Below, piece by piece: positions 42,172 to 51,598 of a DNA stretch of 64,000 nt. The DNA is from Avibacterium volantium_A (GTDB lineage: Bacteria > Pseudomonadota > Gammaproteobacteria > Enterobacterales > Pasteurellaceae): NCBI RefSeq assembly GCF_049366555.1, contig NZ_JBMMGT010000009.1, positions 1 through 64,000 of the forward strand. Reading direction: 5' to 3'. The position numbers were made by a program, and so were the translations under genes. Under the pieces are notes generated by a model, which saw only the letters and a program-made list of their open reading frames with translations, was not told where the DNA came from and searched no databases. Positions within the stretch are counted from its first letter, which is position 1, and every line of letters starts with the position of its first letter.

Positions 42172-43968
42172 ATGAAGAACATTCGTAACTTTTCAATCAT
42201 TGCGCATATTGACCACGGGAAATCAACCCTTTCCGATCGTTTAATTCAAACCTGTGGTGGGCTGTCTGACCGTGAAATGGCGGAACAGGTTTTGGATTCA
42301 ATGGATTTAGAGCGTGAGCGTGGGATCACCATTAAAGCGCAAAGCGTAACGCTCAATTATAAAGCGAAAGACGGTGAAACCTATCAGCTGAATTTTATCG
42401 ACACCCCAGGACACGTGGATTTTTCTTATGAAGTTTCACGTTCCCTTGCTGCTTGTGAGGGCGCGTTGCTTGTGGTAGATGCAGGGCAGGGGGTTGAAGC
42501 GCAAACCTTGGCAAACTGTTATACCGCCATTGAAATGGATTTAGAAGTCGTTCCGATTCTGAATAAAATTGATTTACCTGCTGCTGAACCTGAGCGTGTT
42601 GCGGAAGAAATTGAGGACATTGTCGGCATTGATGCCATTGACGCAGTGCGTTGCTCTGCTAAAACGGGCGTGGGCATTGAAGATGTGCTAGAAGAAATTG
42701 TGAAAAAAATCCCCGCACCTGAGGGCGATCCTGATGCTCCATTGCAAGCCTTGATTATTGACTCTTGGTTCGATAACTATCTTGGCGTGGTTTCTCTCGT
42801 GCGTATTAAAAACGGTACGCTACGCAAAGGCGATAAAATCAAAGTGATGTCCACTGGGCAATCTTACAACGTGGATCGCTTAGGGATTTTCACCCCGAAA
42901 CAAGTGGATACCCAAGTGTTAAACTGCGGCGAAGTGGGCTGGGTGGTATGTGCCATTAAAGATATTTTAGGCGCACCAGTAGGGGATACCTTAACCCTAC
43001 ATAATAATCCTGCAAGCACCGCGTTACCAGGTTTTAAGAAAGTAAAACCACAGGTTTATGCAGGTTTATTCCCAATTAGTTCTGACGATTATGAAGCTTT
43101 CCGCGATGCGCTAGGTAAATTAAGCTTAAACGATGCGTCTTTATTCTATGAGCCAGAAAATTCCACCGCACTTGGTTTTGGTTTCCGTTGCGGCTTCTTA
43201 GGCTTATTGCATATGGAGATTATTCAAGAGCGTTTAGAACGTGAATATAATCTTGATTTAATCACCACCGCGCCAACCGTAGTCTATGAAGTGTTGCAAA
43301 CTAACGGTGAAGTGATCTATGTAGATAGCCCATCAAAATTGCCACCGCTGAATAATATTAGCGAAATTCGTGAGCCGATTGCAGAATGTAATATGCTGTT
43401 GCCGCAAACTTATTTGGGTAACGTGATCACCCTGTGCGTTGAAAAACGTGGTGTGCAGACCAATATGGTATATCACGGCAACCAAGTCGCGCTGACTTAT
43501 GAAATTCCAATGGGGGAAGTGGTACTCGATTTCTTCGATCGTTTGAAATCCACTTCGCGCGGTTATGCTTCATTGGATTACGGTTTTAAACGTTTCCAAG
43601 CGGCAGATATGGTTCGCGTAGATATTATGATTAACGGTGAGCGGGTTGATGCCCTTGCTTTGATTGTACACAAAGATAACGCCCCATATCGCGGACGTGA
43701 ATTGGTGGAAAAAATGCGTGAGCTGATTCCACGTCAGCAATTTGATATTGCGATCCAAGCGGCCATTGGTAACCATATTATCGCACGTTCAACGGTGAAA
43801 CAGTTACGCAAAAACGTATTGGCGAAATGTTACGGTGGGGATGTGAGCCGTAAGAAAAAACTGTTACAGAAACAAAAAGAGGGTAAAAAACGAATGAAAT
43901 CTTTAGGTAACGTTGAAGTGCCACAAGAAGCGTTTTTAGCCATCTTACACGTTGGCAAAGACAAATAA
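42172..43968 (+). CDS. lepA: Elongation factor 4 LepA
   Basis: LepA (EF-4) is a ribosome-binding GTPase that affects initiation and back-translocation. The 598-residue protein has the G1 motif AHIDHGKSTL (residues about 11-20), DTPGHVDF (about 77-84) and NKIDLP, followed by EF-G-like domains and the LepA-specific C-terminal domain ending VPQEAFLAILHVGKDK. It is the first gene of lepA-lepB-rnc-era. Confidence 0.98.
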   Translation: MKNIRNFSIIAHIDHGKSTLSDRLIQTCGGLSDREMAEQVLDSMDLERERGITIKAQSVTLNYKAKDGETYQLNFIDTPGHVDFSYEVSRSLAACEGALLVVDAGQGVEAQTLANCYTAIEMDLEVVPILNKIDLPAAEPERVAEEIEDIVGIDAIDAVRCSAKTGVGIEDVLEEIVKKIPAPEGDPDAPLQALIIDSWFDNYLGVVSLVRIKNGTLRKGDKIKVMSTGQSYNVDRLGIFTPKQVDTQVLNCGEVGWVVCAIKDILGAPVGDTLTLHNNPASTALPGFKKVKPQVYAGLFPISSDDYEAFRDALGKLSLNDASLFYEPENSTALGFGFRCGFLGLLHMEIIQERLEREYNLDLITTAPTVVYEVLQTNGEVIYVDSPSKLPPLNNISEIREPIAECNMLLPQTYLGNVITLCVEKRGVQTNMVYHGNQVALTYEIPMGEVVLDFFDRLKSTSRGYASLDYGFKRFQAADMVRVDIMINGERVDALALIVHKDNAPYRGRELVEKMRELIPRQQFDIAIQAAIGNHIIARSTVKQLRKNVLAKCYGGDVSRKKKLLQKQKEGKKRMKSLGNVEVPQEAFLAILHVGKDK

Positions 43969-43977
43969 GGAAAGCTT

Positions 43978-45009
43978 ATGTCAAAATCAAACATATTTTT
44001 TATTCTATTAATTGCCGCAGGTTATGGAATATGGAAATGGTTGGAGCATTTAGGCTTGCCAAATACCTTCACCATTTTATTGATTTTATTAACCGCACTT
44101 TGTGGCGCGCTTTGGGCTTATTATCGTTTTGCACTGCAGCCTAGACGTGAGCGCCAAATTCAGCGTGTTGAACAGCGTAGCGGAAAATCGTTAAGCGAAG
44201 AAGAAAAAGCCAAAATTGAACCCATTTCAGAGAGCGGTGAGTTTTTAGCTTCACTTTTTCCTGTGCTTGCTTTTGTTTTGATTTTGCGTTCTTTCTTATT
44301 TGAGCCATTCCAGATTCCGTCTGGCTCAATGGAACCGACCTTGCGTGTGGGCGATTTCTTACTGGTAGAAAAATATGCTTACGGCATTAAAGATCCCGTT
44401 TTCCAAAACACCTTAATTGAAACAGGCAAACCGCAACGTGGCGATATTATCGTCTTTAAAGCCCCGCCTGAGCCAAATGTGGATTACATTAAACGCATTA
44501 TCGGCATTCCGGGGGATCGCATTGAATATAACGAAGCGGATCGCCACATTACGATTACTTATGGCAAAGACGGCAAAGAATGTACGGAAAATTGCGTAAC
44601 TAAAGCGTTTACTTATAGCGAACCGCAACCTGATGCGGATTTCAACATTATCATCGGGCAAGATCGCCAAGGTAAGCCGGTATATAGCAATGTTCACCCG
44701 TTAAAAGTAACTGAAACAGGCGATGTAACCCACCAAATTCATTGGGATCCACAACCACCGAATGCCACTTACTTGTATCAAGGTTATCGCAACCAGCAAA
44801 ATTACATCACCGAATGGGTTGTGCCTGAAGGGGAATATTTTGTTATGGGGGATAACCGTAATCACAGCGCAGACAGCCGTTTTTGGGGCTTTGTGCCAGA
44901 GAAAAATATTGTCGGCAAAGCGAAATATATTTGGCTCAGCCTTGATAAAAAACAAGGCGAATGGCCAACCGGTCTGCGCTTTGAAAGAATGTTTAGCAAA
45001 ATTGAATAA
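43978..45009 (+). CDS. lepB: Signal peptidase I LepB
   Basis: LepB cleaves Sec and Tat signal peptides at the periplasmic face of the inner membrane. The 343-residue protein has membrane segments at residues about 4-17, 29-47 and 90-105. The catalytic Ser is 117 (PSGSMEPTL) and the general-base Lys 172 (YIKRIIGIPGD). The box GDNRNHSADSRFWG lies near the C terminus. An uptake signal sequence lies inside the second membrane segment's codons (near 44092). Confidence 0.97.
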   Translation: MSKSNIFFILLIAAGYGIWKWLEHLGLPNTFTILLILLTALCGALWAYYRFALQPRRERQIQRVEQRSGKSLSEEEKAKIEPISESGEFLASLFPVLAFVLILRSFLFEPFQIPSGSMEPTLRVGDFLLVEKYAYGIKDPVFQNTLIETGKPQRGDIIVFKAPPEPNVDYIKRIIGIPGDRIEYNEADRHITITYGKDGKECTENCVTKAFTYSEPQPDADFNIIIGQDRQGKPVYSNVHPLKVTETGDVTHQIHWDPQPPNATYLYQGYRNQQNYITEWVVPEGEYFVMGDNRNHSADSRFWGFVPEKNIVGKAKYIWLSLDKKQGEWPTGLRFERMFSKIE

Positions 45010-45027
45010 AATCGAATAATCAGAATA

Positions 45028-45714
45028 ATGACAAAAAACTTAGAACGCTTACAGCGTAAAATTGGCTATCAATTCCAAGATATTAATTGGCTTAAGCAAG
45101 CACTGACCCATCGAAGTGCGGCGAAAAATCACAATGAACGCTTGGAATTTTTAGGCGATGCGATTTTAAACTACACCATTGCAGATGCCTTGTATCAGCA
45201 ATTTCCAAAATGCAACGAGGGGGAGCTCAGCCGTATGCGAGCCACCCTTGTGCGCGAACCCACCCTTGCCCAACTGGCGCGAGAATTTGAGCTAGGCGAA
45301 TATATGCTGCTTGGGCCGGGCGAATTAAAGAGCGGTGGCTTTCGCCGCGAATCTATTTTAGCTGATTGCGTGGAAGCCATTATTGGGGCAATTTCGCTTG
45401 ATCAAGATCTGCCAACGAGTACGCAAATTACGCGTAACTGGTATCAAGATCTGTTGAAAAATATCAAACCGGGGGAAAATCAAAAAGACCCGAAAACTCG
45501 CTTGCAGGAATATTTGCAAGCGTCCCATTTCCCTTTGCCGAGCTACAAGGTAATTGATATTAAAGGGGAAGCGCATAACCAGACCTTTACCGTAGAATGT
45601 CGTGTGGAAAAAATCAAAAAAATTGACCGCACTTTTATTGGCGTAGGTTCAAGCCGCCGTAAAGCGGAACAAGCCGCCGCAGAACAAATTTTAAAAATAT
45701 TGGATATAAAATGA
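45028..45714 (+). CDS. rnc: Ribonuclease III
   Basis: RNase III cleaves double-stranded RNA in rRNA and mRNA processing. The 228-residue protein has the catalytic signature ERLEFLGDAIL (residues 37-47) and a C-terminal double-stranded-RNA-binding domain (about 156-226, with GVGSSRRKAEQAAAEQIL). It overlaps era by four bases (ATGA). Confidence 0.97.
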   Translation: MTKNLERLQRKIGYQFQDINWLKQALTHRSAAKNHNERLEFLGDAILNYTIADALYQQFPKCNEGELSRMRATLVREPTLAQLAREFELGEYMLLGPGELKSGGFRRESILADCVEAIIGAISLDQDLPTSTQITRNWYQDLLKNIKPGENQKDPKTRLQEYLQASHFPLPSYKVIDIKGEAHNQTFTVECRVEKIKKIDRTFIGVGSSRRKAEQAAAEQILKILDIK

Positions 45715-46634
45715 CACAAACGACAGAACATCACCAAGAACAGCCAACCTACTGTGGATTTATTGCCATTGTAGGTCGTCCAAATGTAGGTAAATCGACC
45801 TTATTAAACAAAATCTTAGGGCAAAAAATTTCCATTACATCAAGAAAAGCACAAACGACTCGCCACCGCATTTTGGGCATTCAAACAGACGGCCCTTATC
45901 AAGCCATTTATGTGGACACCCCAGGGCTGCATATTGAAGAAAAACGCGCCATTAACCGCTTAATGAACCGCGCAGCAAGCAGTGCCATTGGTGATGTGGA
46001 TTTAATTATTTTCGTGGTGGACGGCACGCATTGGAATGCCGATGATGAGATGGTGCTAAATAAACTGCGCCGTGCTAAAGCGCCTGTGGTGTTGGCGATA
46101 AACAAAATCGACAATATCAAAGATAAAGAGGATTTGCTGCCATTTATTACCGAAATCAGCCAAAAATTTGATTTTAAAGCCATTATTCCTATTTCGGCAC
46201 AACGTGGCAACAACGTGCAAGAATTGGAAAAAATTGTGCGTGAATCCTTGCGCGAGGGCGTACATCATTTCCCTGAAGATTACGTTACCGACCGTTCACA
46301 ACGCTTTATGGCATCTGAAATAATTCGTGAAAAATTAATGCGTTTTATGGGCGAAGAGCTGCCTTATTCCGTAACTGTTGAAATCGAACAATTCAAAACG
46401 AATGAACGTGGCACTTATGAAATCAACGCGCTAATTCTGGTTGAACGCGATGGCCAGAAAAAAATGGTTATCGGCAATAAAGGGCAAAAAATTAAAGTCA
46501 TCGGTACAGAAGCTCGTGCGGATATGGAACGCCTCTTTGATAACAAAGTCCATTTAGAACTTTGGGTGAAAGTGAAATCAGGCTGGGCAGATGACGAACG
46601 TGCCTTGCGCAGCTTGGGGTATATGGAAGAATAA
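45711..46634 (+). CDS. era: GTPase Era
   Basis: Era binds 16S rRNA and helps 30S assembly. The 307-residue protein has G1 GRPNVGKS (residues 22-29), DTPG and NKID motifs, then a C-terminal KH domain with VIGNKGQKIKVIG. recO, often next in enterobacteria, is not present; a terminator and the convergent art operon follow. Confidence 0.97.
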   Translation: MTQTTEHHQEQPTYCGFIAIVGRPNVGKSTLLNKILGQKISITSRKAQTTRHRILGIQTDGPYQAIYVDTPGLHIEEKRAINRLMNRAASSAIGDVDLIIFVVDGTHWNADDEMVLNKLRRAKAPVVLAINKIDNIKDKEDLLPFITEISQKFDFKAIIPISAQRGNNVQELEKIVRESLREGVHHFPEDYVTDRSQRFMASEIIREKLMRFMGEELPYSVTVEIEQFKTNERGTYEINALILVERDGQKKMVIGNKGQKIKVIGTEARADMERLFDNKVHLELWVKVKSGWADDERALRSLGYMEE

Positions 46635-46711
46635 ACTCAAAACGATTAAACTTGTACTCGGTTTTATACTCCTTTCCTTTTCAACATTTAATTACATTTT
46701 ATATAAAAATA

Positions 46712-46733
46712 AAGGGGGAAACTTTCCCCCCTT
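46712..46733. terminator. Terminator between era and artM
   Basis: A G-run/C-run hairpin (five G at 46714-46718, six C at 46726-46731) sits between convergent era and artM. AA and TT flank the stem, suggesting bidirectional use. Confidence 0.7.
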
Positions 46734-46760
46734 ATTATTTCATAATAACTACCATTAGTT

Positions 46761-47444
46761 TTAAGAACGCTCCACTTCCAATCTTTCAAACACCAACACT
46801 CTATTTTCTAGTTTGCGTAGTAATAATGTGGCGATGCCTGTAATGGCAAGGTAGATGACACCTGCGATGCCGTAAATGGTGAGAGCGTCATATTCTGTGC
46901 CGTAAAGCTGTCTTGCATAGCCCATAATATCTAAAATGGTAATGGTTGAAGCAAGCGATGTGCCTTTAAATACCAAAATAATTTCATTGCTGTAAGACGG
47001 TAAGGCACGTTTTAAAGCATAAGGAATTAAGATTTTCAGCGTTTGCCAACGGCTTAATCCAAGCGCTGCACAACTTTCCCATTGTCCTTTTGAGATCGCT
47101 TTCACTGCGCCGTAAAATAATTGTGTGGAATAAGCCGCACTGTTTAGCGCAAGGGTGAGCATTGCGCAAAACCACGCATTAGACAATAACGCCCACGCGG
47201 GGCTTTCTACGATCCATTGGAATTGTCCTGGGCCGTAATAAATTAAGAAAAATTGCACTAATAGTGGCGTGCCAGTGAATAAAGTTAGGAAAATATTCAC
47301 CGCACTTTTTAGCAGTTTATTTTCCATCGCAAGAATAAAGGTTAAAGCAATGGCCAAAATAAACGCAAAAAAGAGCGCCGAAACCGTAAGCAATAGACTT
47401 GTTGGAATCCCCTGTGCGATGGTGATGAAATAATCGTGAATCAT
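46761..47444 (-). CDS. artM: Arginine ABC transporter permease ArtM
   Basis: ArtM is one of two inner-membrane permeases of the arginine importer. The 227-residue protein has about five helices and the EAA loop WESCAALGLSRWQTLKILIPYALKRALPSYSNE, which docks on ArtP. It is the last gene of artP-artI-artQ-artM; its start abuts the artQ stop. Confidence 0.94.
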   Translation of the reverse strand: MIHDYFITIAQGIPTSLLLTVSALFFAFILAIALTFILAMENKLLKSAVNIFLTLFTGTPLLVQFFLIYYGPGQFQWIVESPAWALLSNAWFCAMLTLALNSAAYSTQLFYGAVKAISKGQWESCAALGLSRWQTLKILIPYALKRALPSYSNEIILVFKGTSLASTITILDIMGYARQLYGTEYDALTIYGIAGVIYLAITGIATLLLRKLENRVLVFERLEVERS

Positions 47445-48115
47445 TATTCCACTCCTCTTTCAAAGCGGGTAAAACGCCATTCGAGCTTACGAATTAGCGC
47501 TTGGCTGATAAGCGTAATCACTAAATACATCAATGCGGCGAAGCCATACCAAGTGAAAGGTTCGTGGGTTCTGGTGTTAATTAATTCTGCTTGACGCATT
47601 AAATCGTGTACCCCAATCAATGAAACGAGGGCGGTATCTTTTAATAGCACTAACCATTGATTGCTCAAGCCCGGTAAGGCGTGTCGCCAAACTTGCGGCA
47701 TAATGATATGCAAAAAGGTGTAGCTACGGCTTAAACCAAGAGCCGCACCTGATTCCCATTGACCAAGCGGAATAGCTTGAATTGCGCCGCGTAAAGATTG
47801 CGAAGCATAGGCGGCAAAAATAATGGATAACGCCAACACCCCACAAAAGAATGGGCTAAGCTCCAAATATTTTCCGGTGATTAATTCCAATACTTCAGGA
47901 ATGCCGAAATAAATTAAGAAAACCACCAAAATTTCAGGCAAGCCACGCAAAAGGGTGATGACAACGGCGCTCGGTTTACGCACACATTGCCATTTGCTCA
48001 TTTCTAGGCTAACAAAAATGAGCGATAAAATGAGTCCTAATAATAAGGAACACACCGCTAACCTTAAGGTCATTAGGGTTGCGGTGTACATTAAAGGAAG
48101 ATAATCCACAAACAT
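47444..48115 (-). CDS. artQ: Arginine ABC transporter permease ArtQ
   Basis: ArtQ is the partner permease. The 223-residue protein has about five membrane helices and the EAA loop WESGAALGLSRSYTFLHIIMPQVWRHALPGLSNQ. It starts five bases after the artI stop. Confidence 0.94.
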   Translation of the reverse strand: MFVDYLPLMYTATLMTLRLAVCSLLLGLILSLIFVSLEMSKWQCVRKPSAVVITLLRGLPEILVVFLIYFGIPEVLELITGKYLELSPFFCGVLALSIIFAAYASQSLRGAIQAIPLGQWESGAALGLSRSYTFLHIIMPQVWRHALPGLSNQWLVLLKDTALVSLIGVHDLMRQAELINTRTHEPFTWYGFAALMYLVITLISQALIRKLEWRFTRFERGVE

Positions 48116-48120
48116 AGCGA

Positions 48121-48843
48121 TTATTTAGTCATCCATTTGTCGTAAATTTTTTGATATTCGCCGTTTGCTTTAATGGCTTCGATACCTTTGTTTAGGCTTT
48201 CAACTAAAGCAGTGTTAGATTTATTTACCGCGATACCTAAACCGTTGTTGAAGTAACGTTTATCCGTAACACGCTCGCCCACGAAAGTTAATTCAGGGTT
48301 TTTCTCGAACATATCACGCAATACGTCAGTATCACCGAAGATCAAATCAATACGCCCATTTTTTAAGTCAAGAATGGCATCTTGCAGGCTTGCGTAAGAT
48401 TTTGCCGTGTATTGTTTGGCTTCTGCGTTAGCATATTGTTGGTAAGTTGTCCCATTTTGCACGCCCACGGTTTTCGCCGTAGCTAAATCTGCTTTGCCTT
48501 TTACTGCGATGAAACTTGCTGAGCTTTCGTAGTAAGGTTGGCTGAATGCCACTTGTTTTGCGCGCGCTTCGGTAATATCAATAGCAGAAATTGCGGCATC
48601 AAACCCACGGCCTTTAATTAAGCTTGGAATTAACGCGTCAAAAGCTTGGCTTTTGAAATGACAAGTGGCTTCGATTTCTTTACAAATTGCGTTGGCAATA
48701 TCCACATCAAAACCAACGATTTCACCTTTTTCATTGGTTAATTCAAATGGCGGATAGCTTGGTTCCATTGCAAAAGTAATATCTTGTGCTTGCGCCATTG
48801 CCGCTGAACTTGCTAAAAGGGTTGCTAAAAGTAATTTTTTCAT
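48121..48843 (-). CDS. artI: Arginine ABC transporter substrate-binding protein ArtI
   Basis: This 240-residue periplasmic protein has a signal peptide ending AMAQA (residues about 1-19) and a family 3 amino-acid-binding domain: FAMEPSYPPFELTNEKGEIVGFDVDIA, then AISAIDITEARAKQVAFSQPYYES. The Arg carboxylate-binding motif is within the TEARAKQV region. It lies 11 bases after artP. Substrate is arginine by operon context and similarity. Confidence 0.93.
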   Translation of the reverse strand: MKKLLLATLLASSAAMAQAQDITFAMEPSYPPFELTNEKGEIVGFDVDIANAICKEIEATCHFKSQAFDALIPSLIKGRGFDAAISAIDITEARAKQVAFSQPYYESSASFIAVKGKADLATAKTVGVQNGTTYQQYANAEAKQYTAKSYASLQDAILDLKNGRIDLIFGDTDVLRDMFEKNPELTFVGERVTDKRYFNNGLGIAVNKSNTALVESLNKGIEAIKANGEYQKIYDKWMTK

Positions 48844-48854
48844 TGTGTAATTCC

Positions 48855-49592
48855 TTAATGTGAATGAGATAAATATTGTTTAAATTGTTCCGTTTTAGGC
48901 TGAGCAAAACAGCTTGCATCGCCCATTTCAATAATATGGCCTTTTTCCATATATACCACTTTAGTAGCCACTTTCTGTGCCACAGAAACCTCGTGGGTAA
49001 CAATCACTTGGGTAATGCCTGTTTCTTGTAATTCCTGAATAATGGACACCACTTGTGCCGTAATTTCAGGATCGAGCGCGGCGGTTGGTTCATCAAATAA
49101 TAAAACTTGCGGTTTCATCATTAATGCTCTCGCAATCGCCACACGCTGCTGCTGTCCACCAGAAAGATGCAATGGAAAGCGATCAGCAAATTCTTCTAAA
49201 CGTAAACGGGCAAGCAATTCAAGGGCTTGTTTTTTCGCCGTTTCTTTATCTAGTCCAAGCACCTTTACGGGCGCTTCGATTAAATTTTCAATAACCGTTA
49301 AATGCGGCCATAGATTGTATTGCTGGAATACCATTCCCACATCTTGGCGTAATTGACGCATTTGTTTTGGATTTGCCGTTGCCGCAGAAAGATCAAATTT
49401 ATTGTTGGCAATCACCAATTCACCAGACTTTGGCACTTCTAATAAGTTTAAGGTGCGAATTAGCGTACTTTTTCCTGCACCACTTGGCCCTAATAAAACC
49501 ACGGTATCGCCATCTTCCGCCGTTAAGTTAATGTCAAACAGGGCTTGCGATGAACCGTAGAAAAAATTGAGATTTTTTACACTAATGGTCAT
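48855..49592 (-). CDS. artP: Arginine ABC transporter ATP-binding protein ArtP
   Basis: ArtP drives the importer. The 245-residue ATPase has Walker A GPSGAGKS (residues 35-42), signature LSGGQQQRVAIARAL, Walker B VLLFDEPTAALD and the H-loop VTHE. The ATG at 49592 is chosen because MTISVKNLNFFYG is the family start; the frame is open 25 codons further upstream across the regulatory region. Confidence 0.95.
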   Translation of the reverse strand: MTISVKNLNFFYGSSQALFDINLTAEDGDTVVLLGPSGAGKSTLIRTLNLLEVPKSGELVIANNKFDLSAATANPKQMRQLRQDVGMVFQQYNLWPHLTVIENLIEAPVKVLGLDKETAKKQALELLARLRLEEFADRFPLHLSGGQQQRVAIARALMMKPQVLLFDEPTAALDPEITAQVVSIIQELQETGITQVIVTHEVSVAQKVATKVVYMEKGHIIEMGDASCFAQPKTEQFKQYLSHSH

Positions 49593-49617
49593 TTTTGTTG
49601 TTAGCTCTAAATTTAAA

Positions 49618-49656
49618 GTTGAAATAATATTAATGTTTTTTGCATAACTATGCAAA
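49618..49656. promoter_or_regulatory. Paired ArgR-like boxes upstream of artP
   Basis: TTTGCATAACTATGCAAA (49639-49656) is an 18-base palindrome with 8-base perfect arms. It matches the ARG box TNTGAATWWWWATTCANW at most positions. A weaker box lies at 49618-49635; the two are separated by 3 bp, as in E. coli ArgR operators. Confidence 0.65.
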
Positions 49657-49714
49657 TAAAAAGTCAAAAAATTTTCACCGCACTTTTGTATGGGCGCTTT
49701 TGAGATAAAATCCC

Positions 49715-50782
49715 TTAATTTTGTCCCGCACTTTCATCGGAAGGCCAAGAATGCACAACGGCTTTAACTAAGGTTGCAAGCGGGATCGCAAAGAATACGC
49801 CCCAGAAGCCCCATAATCCACCGAAAATCAGCACGGCGACAATAATGGTCAGCGGATTAAGGTTTACCGCTTCAGAGAATAAAAATGGCACAAGCAAGTT
49901 TCCGTCTAAAATTTGACTTATCACATATGCGGCGATTAATGACCAGAAAGTCGGTGTAATGCCGAATTGCGACATTGCCACTAACGCCACGGGAATGCTG
50001 ACTAACACCGCCCCCACATAAGGCACTAGCACGGATAGCCCCACGGCAACGGCGAGCAACAAGGCATAGCGCAGATCGAAAAAGAGGAAGATTGCATAAG
50101 TAATCACCCCAACCACCAAAATTTCAATAATTTTGCCGCGAATATAATTGGCGATTTGTTTTTGCATTTCTTGCCATACTTTATCAGCCAGTTTGCGGTT
50201 GCGTGGCAGAAATCCGCTGATGTAAGTGAGTAATTCTTGTTTATCTTTCAATAAGAAAAATACCATTAATGGCACAAGGAAAGCGTAAATACCTAGGCTT
50301 ACAAGGCTGATAATGGACGAAATTGAAAGTTTGAGCGCTGATTCACCAAAGCCTAAAATTTTGCTTTTCACGCTGGTGAAGAAGCTGTCGATCATTTGGT
50401 AATCCACCACTTCAGGGTAATGCTCGGGCAAGGAAAGTAGCCAATCATTGAGCGAATTAAACATATGTGGCAATTCGCTAAACAAGTTAATAGTTTGATT
50501 AACCAGTGTCGGAATGAGTACCAGCGCGATAATCAGCACAATACTAATAAAGCCGCCAAGCACTAAAATGGTGGCTAGTAAGCGGGGGAATTTGAGTTTT
50601 TCATTTAACACGCGGATTGGCATTTCCAGCAAATAAGCCAGTACGATGGCCACCAATAACGGCGCAAGTAAATCACTGAAAAAATAAATGGCGATAAAGC
50701 CAAACAGCAAAATGGCGAGTAATGCCATTGCCTGCGGATCACTAAATCGGCGCTTATACCAATTTTTCAACATTTCTAACAT
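49715..50782 (-). CDS. perM: AI-2E family permease PerM
   Basis: The 355-residue membrane protein has about eight helices and starts MLEMLKNWYKRRFSDPQAMALL like E. coli PerM. Conserved AI-2E family stretches are LVPLMVFFLLKDKQELL, GNLLVPFLFSEAVNLNPLTIIV and GGLWGFWGVFFAIPLATLVKAV. Transport substrate is not established. It is divergent from yfgD, the E. coli neighbour. Confidence 0.92.
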   Translation of the reverse strand: MLEMLKNWYKRRFSDPQAMALLAILLFGFIAIYFFSDLLAPLLVAIVLAYLLEMPIRVLNEKLKFPRLLATILVLGGFISIVLIIALVLIPTLVNQTINLFSELPHMFNSLNDWLLSLPEHYPEVVDYQMIDSFFTSVKSKILGFGESALKLSISSIISLVSLGIYAFLVPLMVFFLLKDKQELLTYISGFLPRNRKLADKVWQEMQKQIANYIRGKIIEILVVGVITYAIFLFFDLRYALLLAVAVGLSVLVPYVGAVLVSIPVALVAMSQFGITPTFWSLIAAYVISQILDGNLLVPFLFSEAVNLNPLTIIVAVLIFGGLWGFWGVFFAIPLATLVKAVVHSWPSDESAGQN

Positions 50783-50855
50783 AAAAGCTCCTTTCGGCGA
50801 GAATTTGTGCTGATTATAAGGTAAAATGAGACTGATTTAATATAAGGAATTTTCT

Positions 50856-51206
50856 ATGACTGTTAAAATTTATCACAACCCACGTTGTTCCAAAAGCCGC
50901 GAAACCCTTGCCTTATTGCAACAGCAGGGGATTGAGCCAGAGATCGAGCTTTATTTAGAAAAGCAATATTCCGTTGAGTTCTTACAACAGCTTGCGCAAA
51001 AGTTACAGCTTAACAGCGTGCGAGAAATGATGAGAACTAAGGACGATTTATACCGCACTTTGCAGCTTGATAATCCTGATCTCACCGAAGAACAGTTGCT
51101 CAAAGCTATTTCACAGCATTCTGCTTTGCTTGAGCGTCCTATTGTGGTGAACGGCGAAAAAGCCAAAATTGGCCGTCCGCCAGAAAGTGTTTTAGCAATT
51201 TTATAA
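50856..51206 (+). CDS. yfgD: ArsC/Spx-family thioredoxin-fold protein YfgD
   Basis: The 116-residue protein has the arsenate-reductase-like N terminus IYHNPRCSKSRETL with the active-site Cys11, and the C-terminal LLERPIVVNGEKAKIGRPPE characteristic of the YfgD subgroup. Actual arsenate reductase activity is unproven for this subgroup. Its place beside perM matches E. coli. Confidence 0.9.
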   Translation: MTVKIYHNPRCSKSRETLALLQQQGIEPEIELYLEKQYSVEFLQQLAQKLQLNSVREMMRTKDDLYRTLQLDNPDLTEEQLLKAISQHSALLERPIVVNGEKAKIGRPPESVLAIL

Positions 51207-51224
51207 TTTCTTCGCTATAATAAC

Positions 51225-51258
51225 GCCCGCTCCGCCATAATCATTGAGCGGGCATTAT
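51225..51258 (+). terminator. Terminator or leader hairpin between yfgD and arfA
   Basis: GCCCGCTC (51225-51232) pairs with GAGCGGGC (51246-51253), followed by an AT-rich stretch with a T run. A TATAAT at 51216-51221 precedes it, so the hairpin might also be in the arfA leader. Confidence 0.75.
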
Positions 51259-51289
51259 TTTTACCCATTTTATTTATTGAGAGGCAATG

Positions 51290-51598
51290 ATGAAAAAGAA
51301 AAAATCTTTTGCGCCCGTTGCTGACGTGCAAGGTTGCACCACCTATCAGCATAATAAAGGGACAATCCGAGATAACGCCATTCAGGCATTATTATCTGAC
51401 AAATTATTTCGCCAACGCATTGAAAAGAAACGAAAAGGCAAAGGCAGTTATCAGCGAAAAGCGAAACATCAAGGGAAATATTTTGAAAAGCCCGATTATC
51501 AAGTTTTTGGCAACAGAGATTTTATAATCGGGTTTTTCTTAACAAAAATAGCAAATAGAGGAAGTCATTATGTCAATCAGAACAGAATGTTTATTTAG
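51290..51598 (+). CDS. arfA: Alternative ribosome-rescue factor ArfA
   Basis: ArfA rescues ribosomes stalled on mRNA lacking a stop codon, recruiting RF2, and is a backup for tmRNA. The 102-residue frame has the ArfA core TYQHNKGTIRDNAIQALLSDKLFRQRIEKKRKGKGSY and a basic patch. GAGG lies five bases before the ATG at 51290. A terminator lies within the frame (51491-51537), so most transcripts should lack the stop. In E. coli this makes ArfA a tmRNA target and is how it is held low. The last codons, beyond the hairpin, overlap the next gene by 29 bases. Confidence 0.88.
   Translation: MKKKKSFAPVADVQGCTTYQHNKGTIRDNAIQALLSDKLFRQRIEKKRKGKGSYQRKAKHQGKYFEKPDYQVFGNRDFIIGFFLTKIANRGSHYVNQNRMFI
51491..51537 (+). 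terminator. Intrinsic terminator inside the arfA reading frame
   Basis: CCCGATTAT (51491-51499) pairs with ATAATCGGG (51524-51532), followed by five T. A transcript ending here would be non-stop, encoding about 82 residues without a stop codon. It matches the known nonstop strategy of arfA. Confidence 0.85.
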
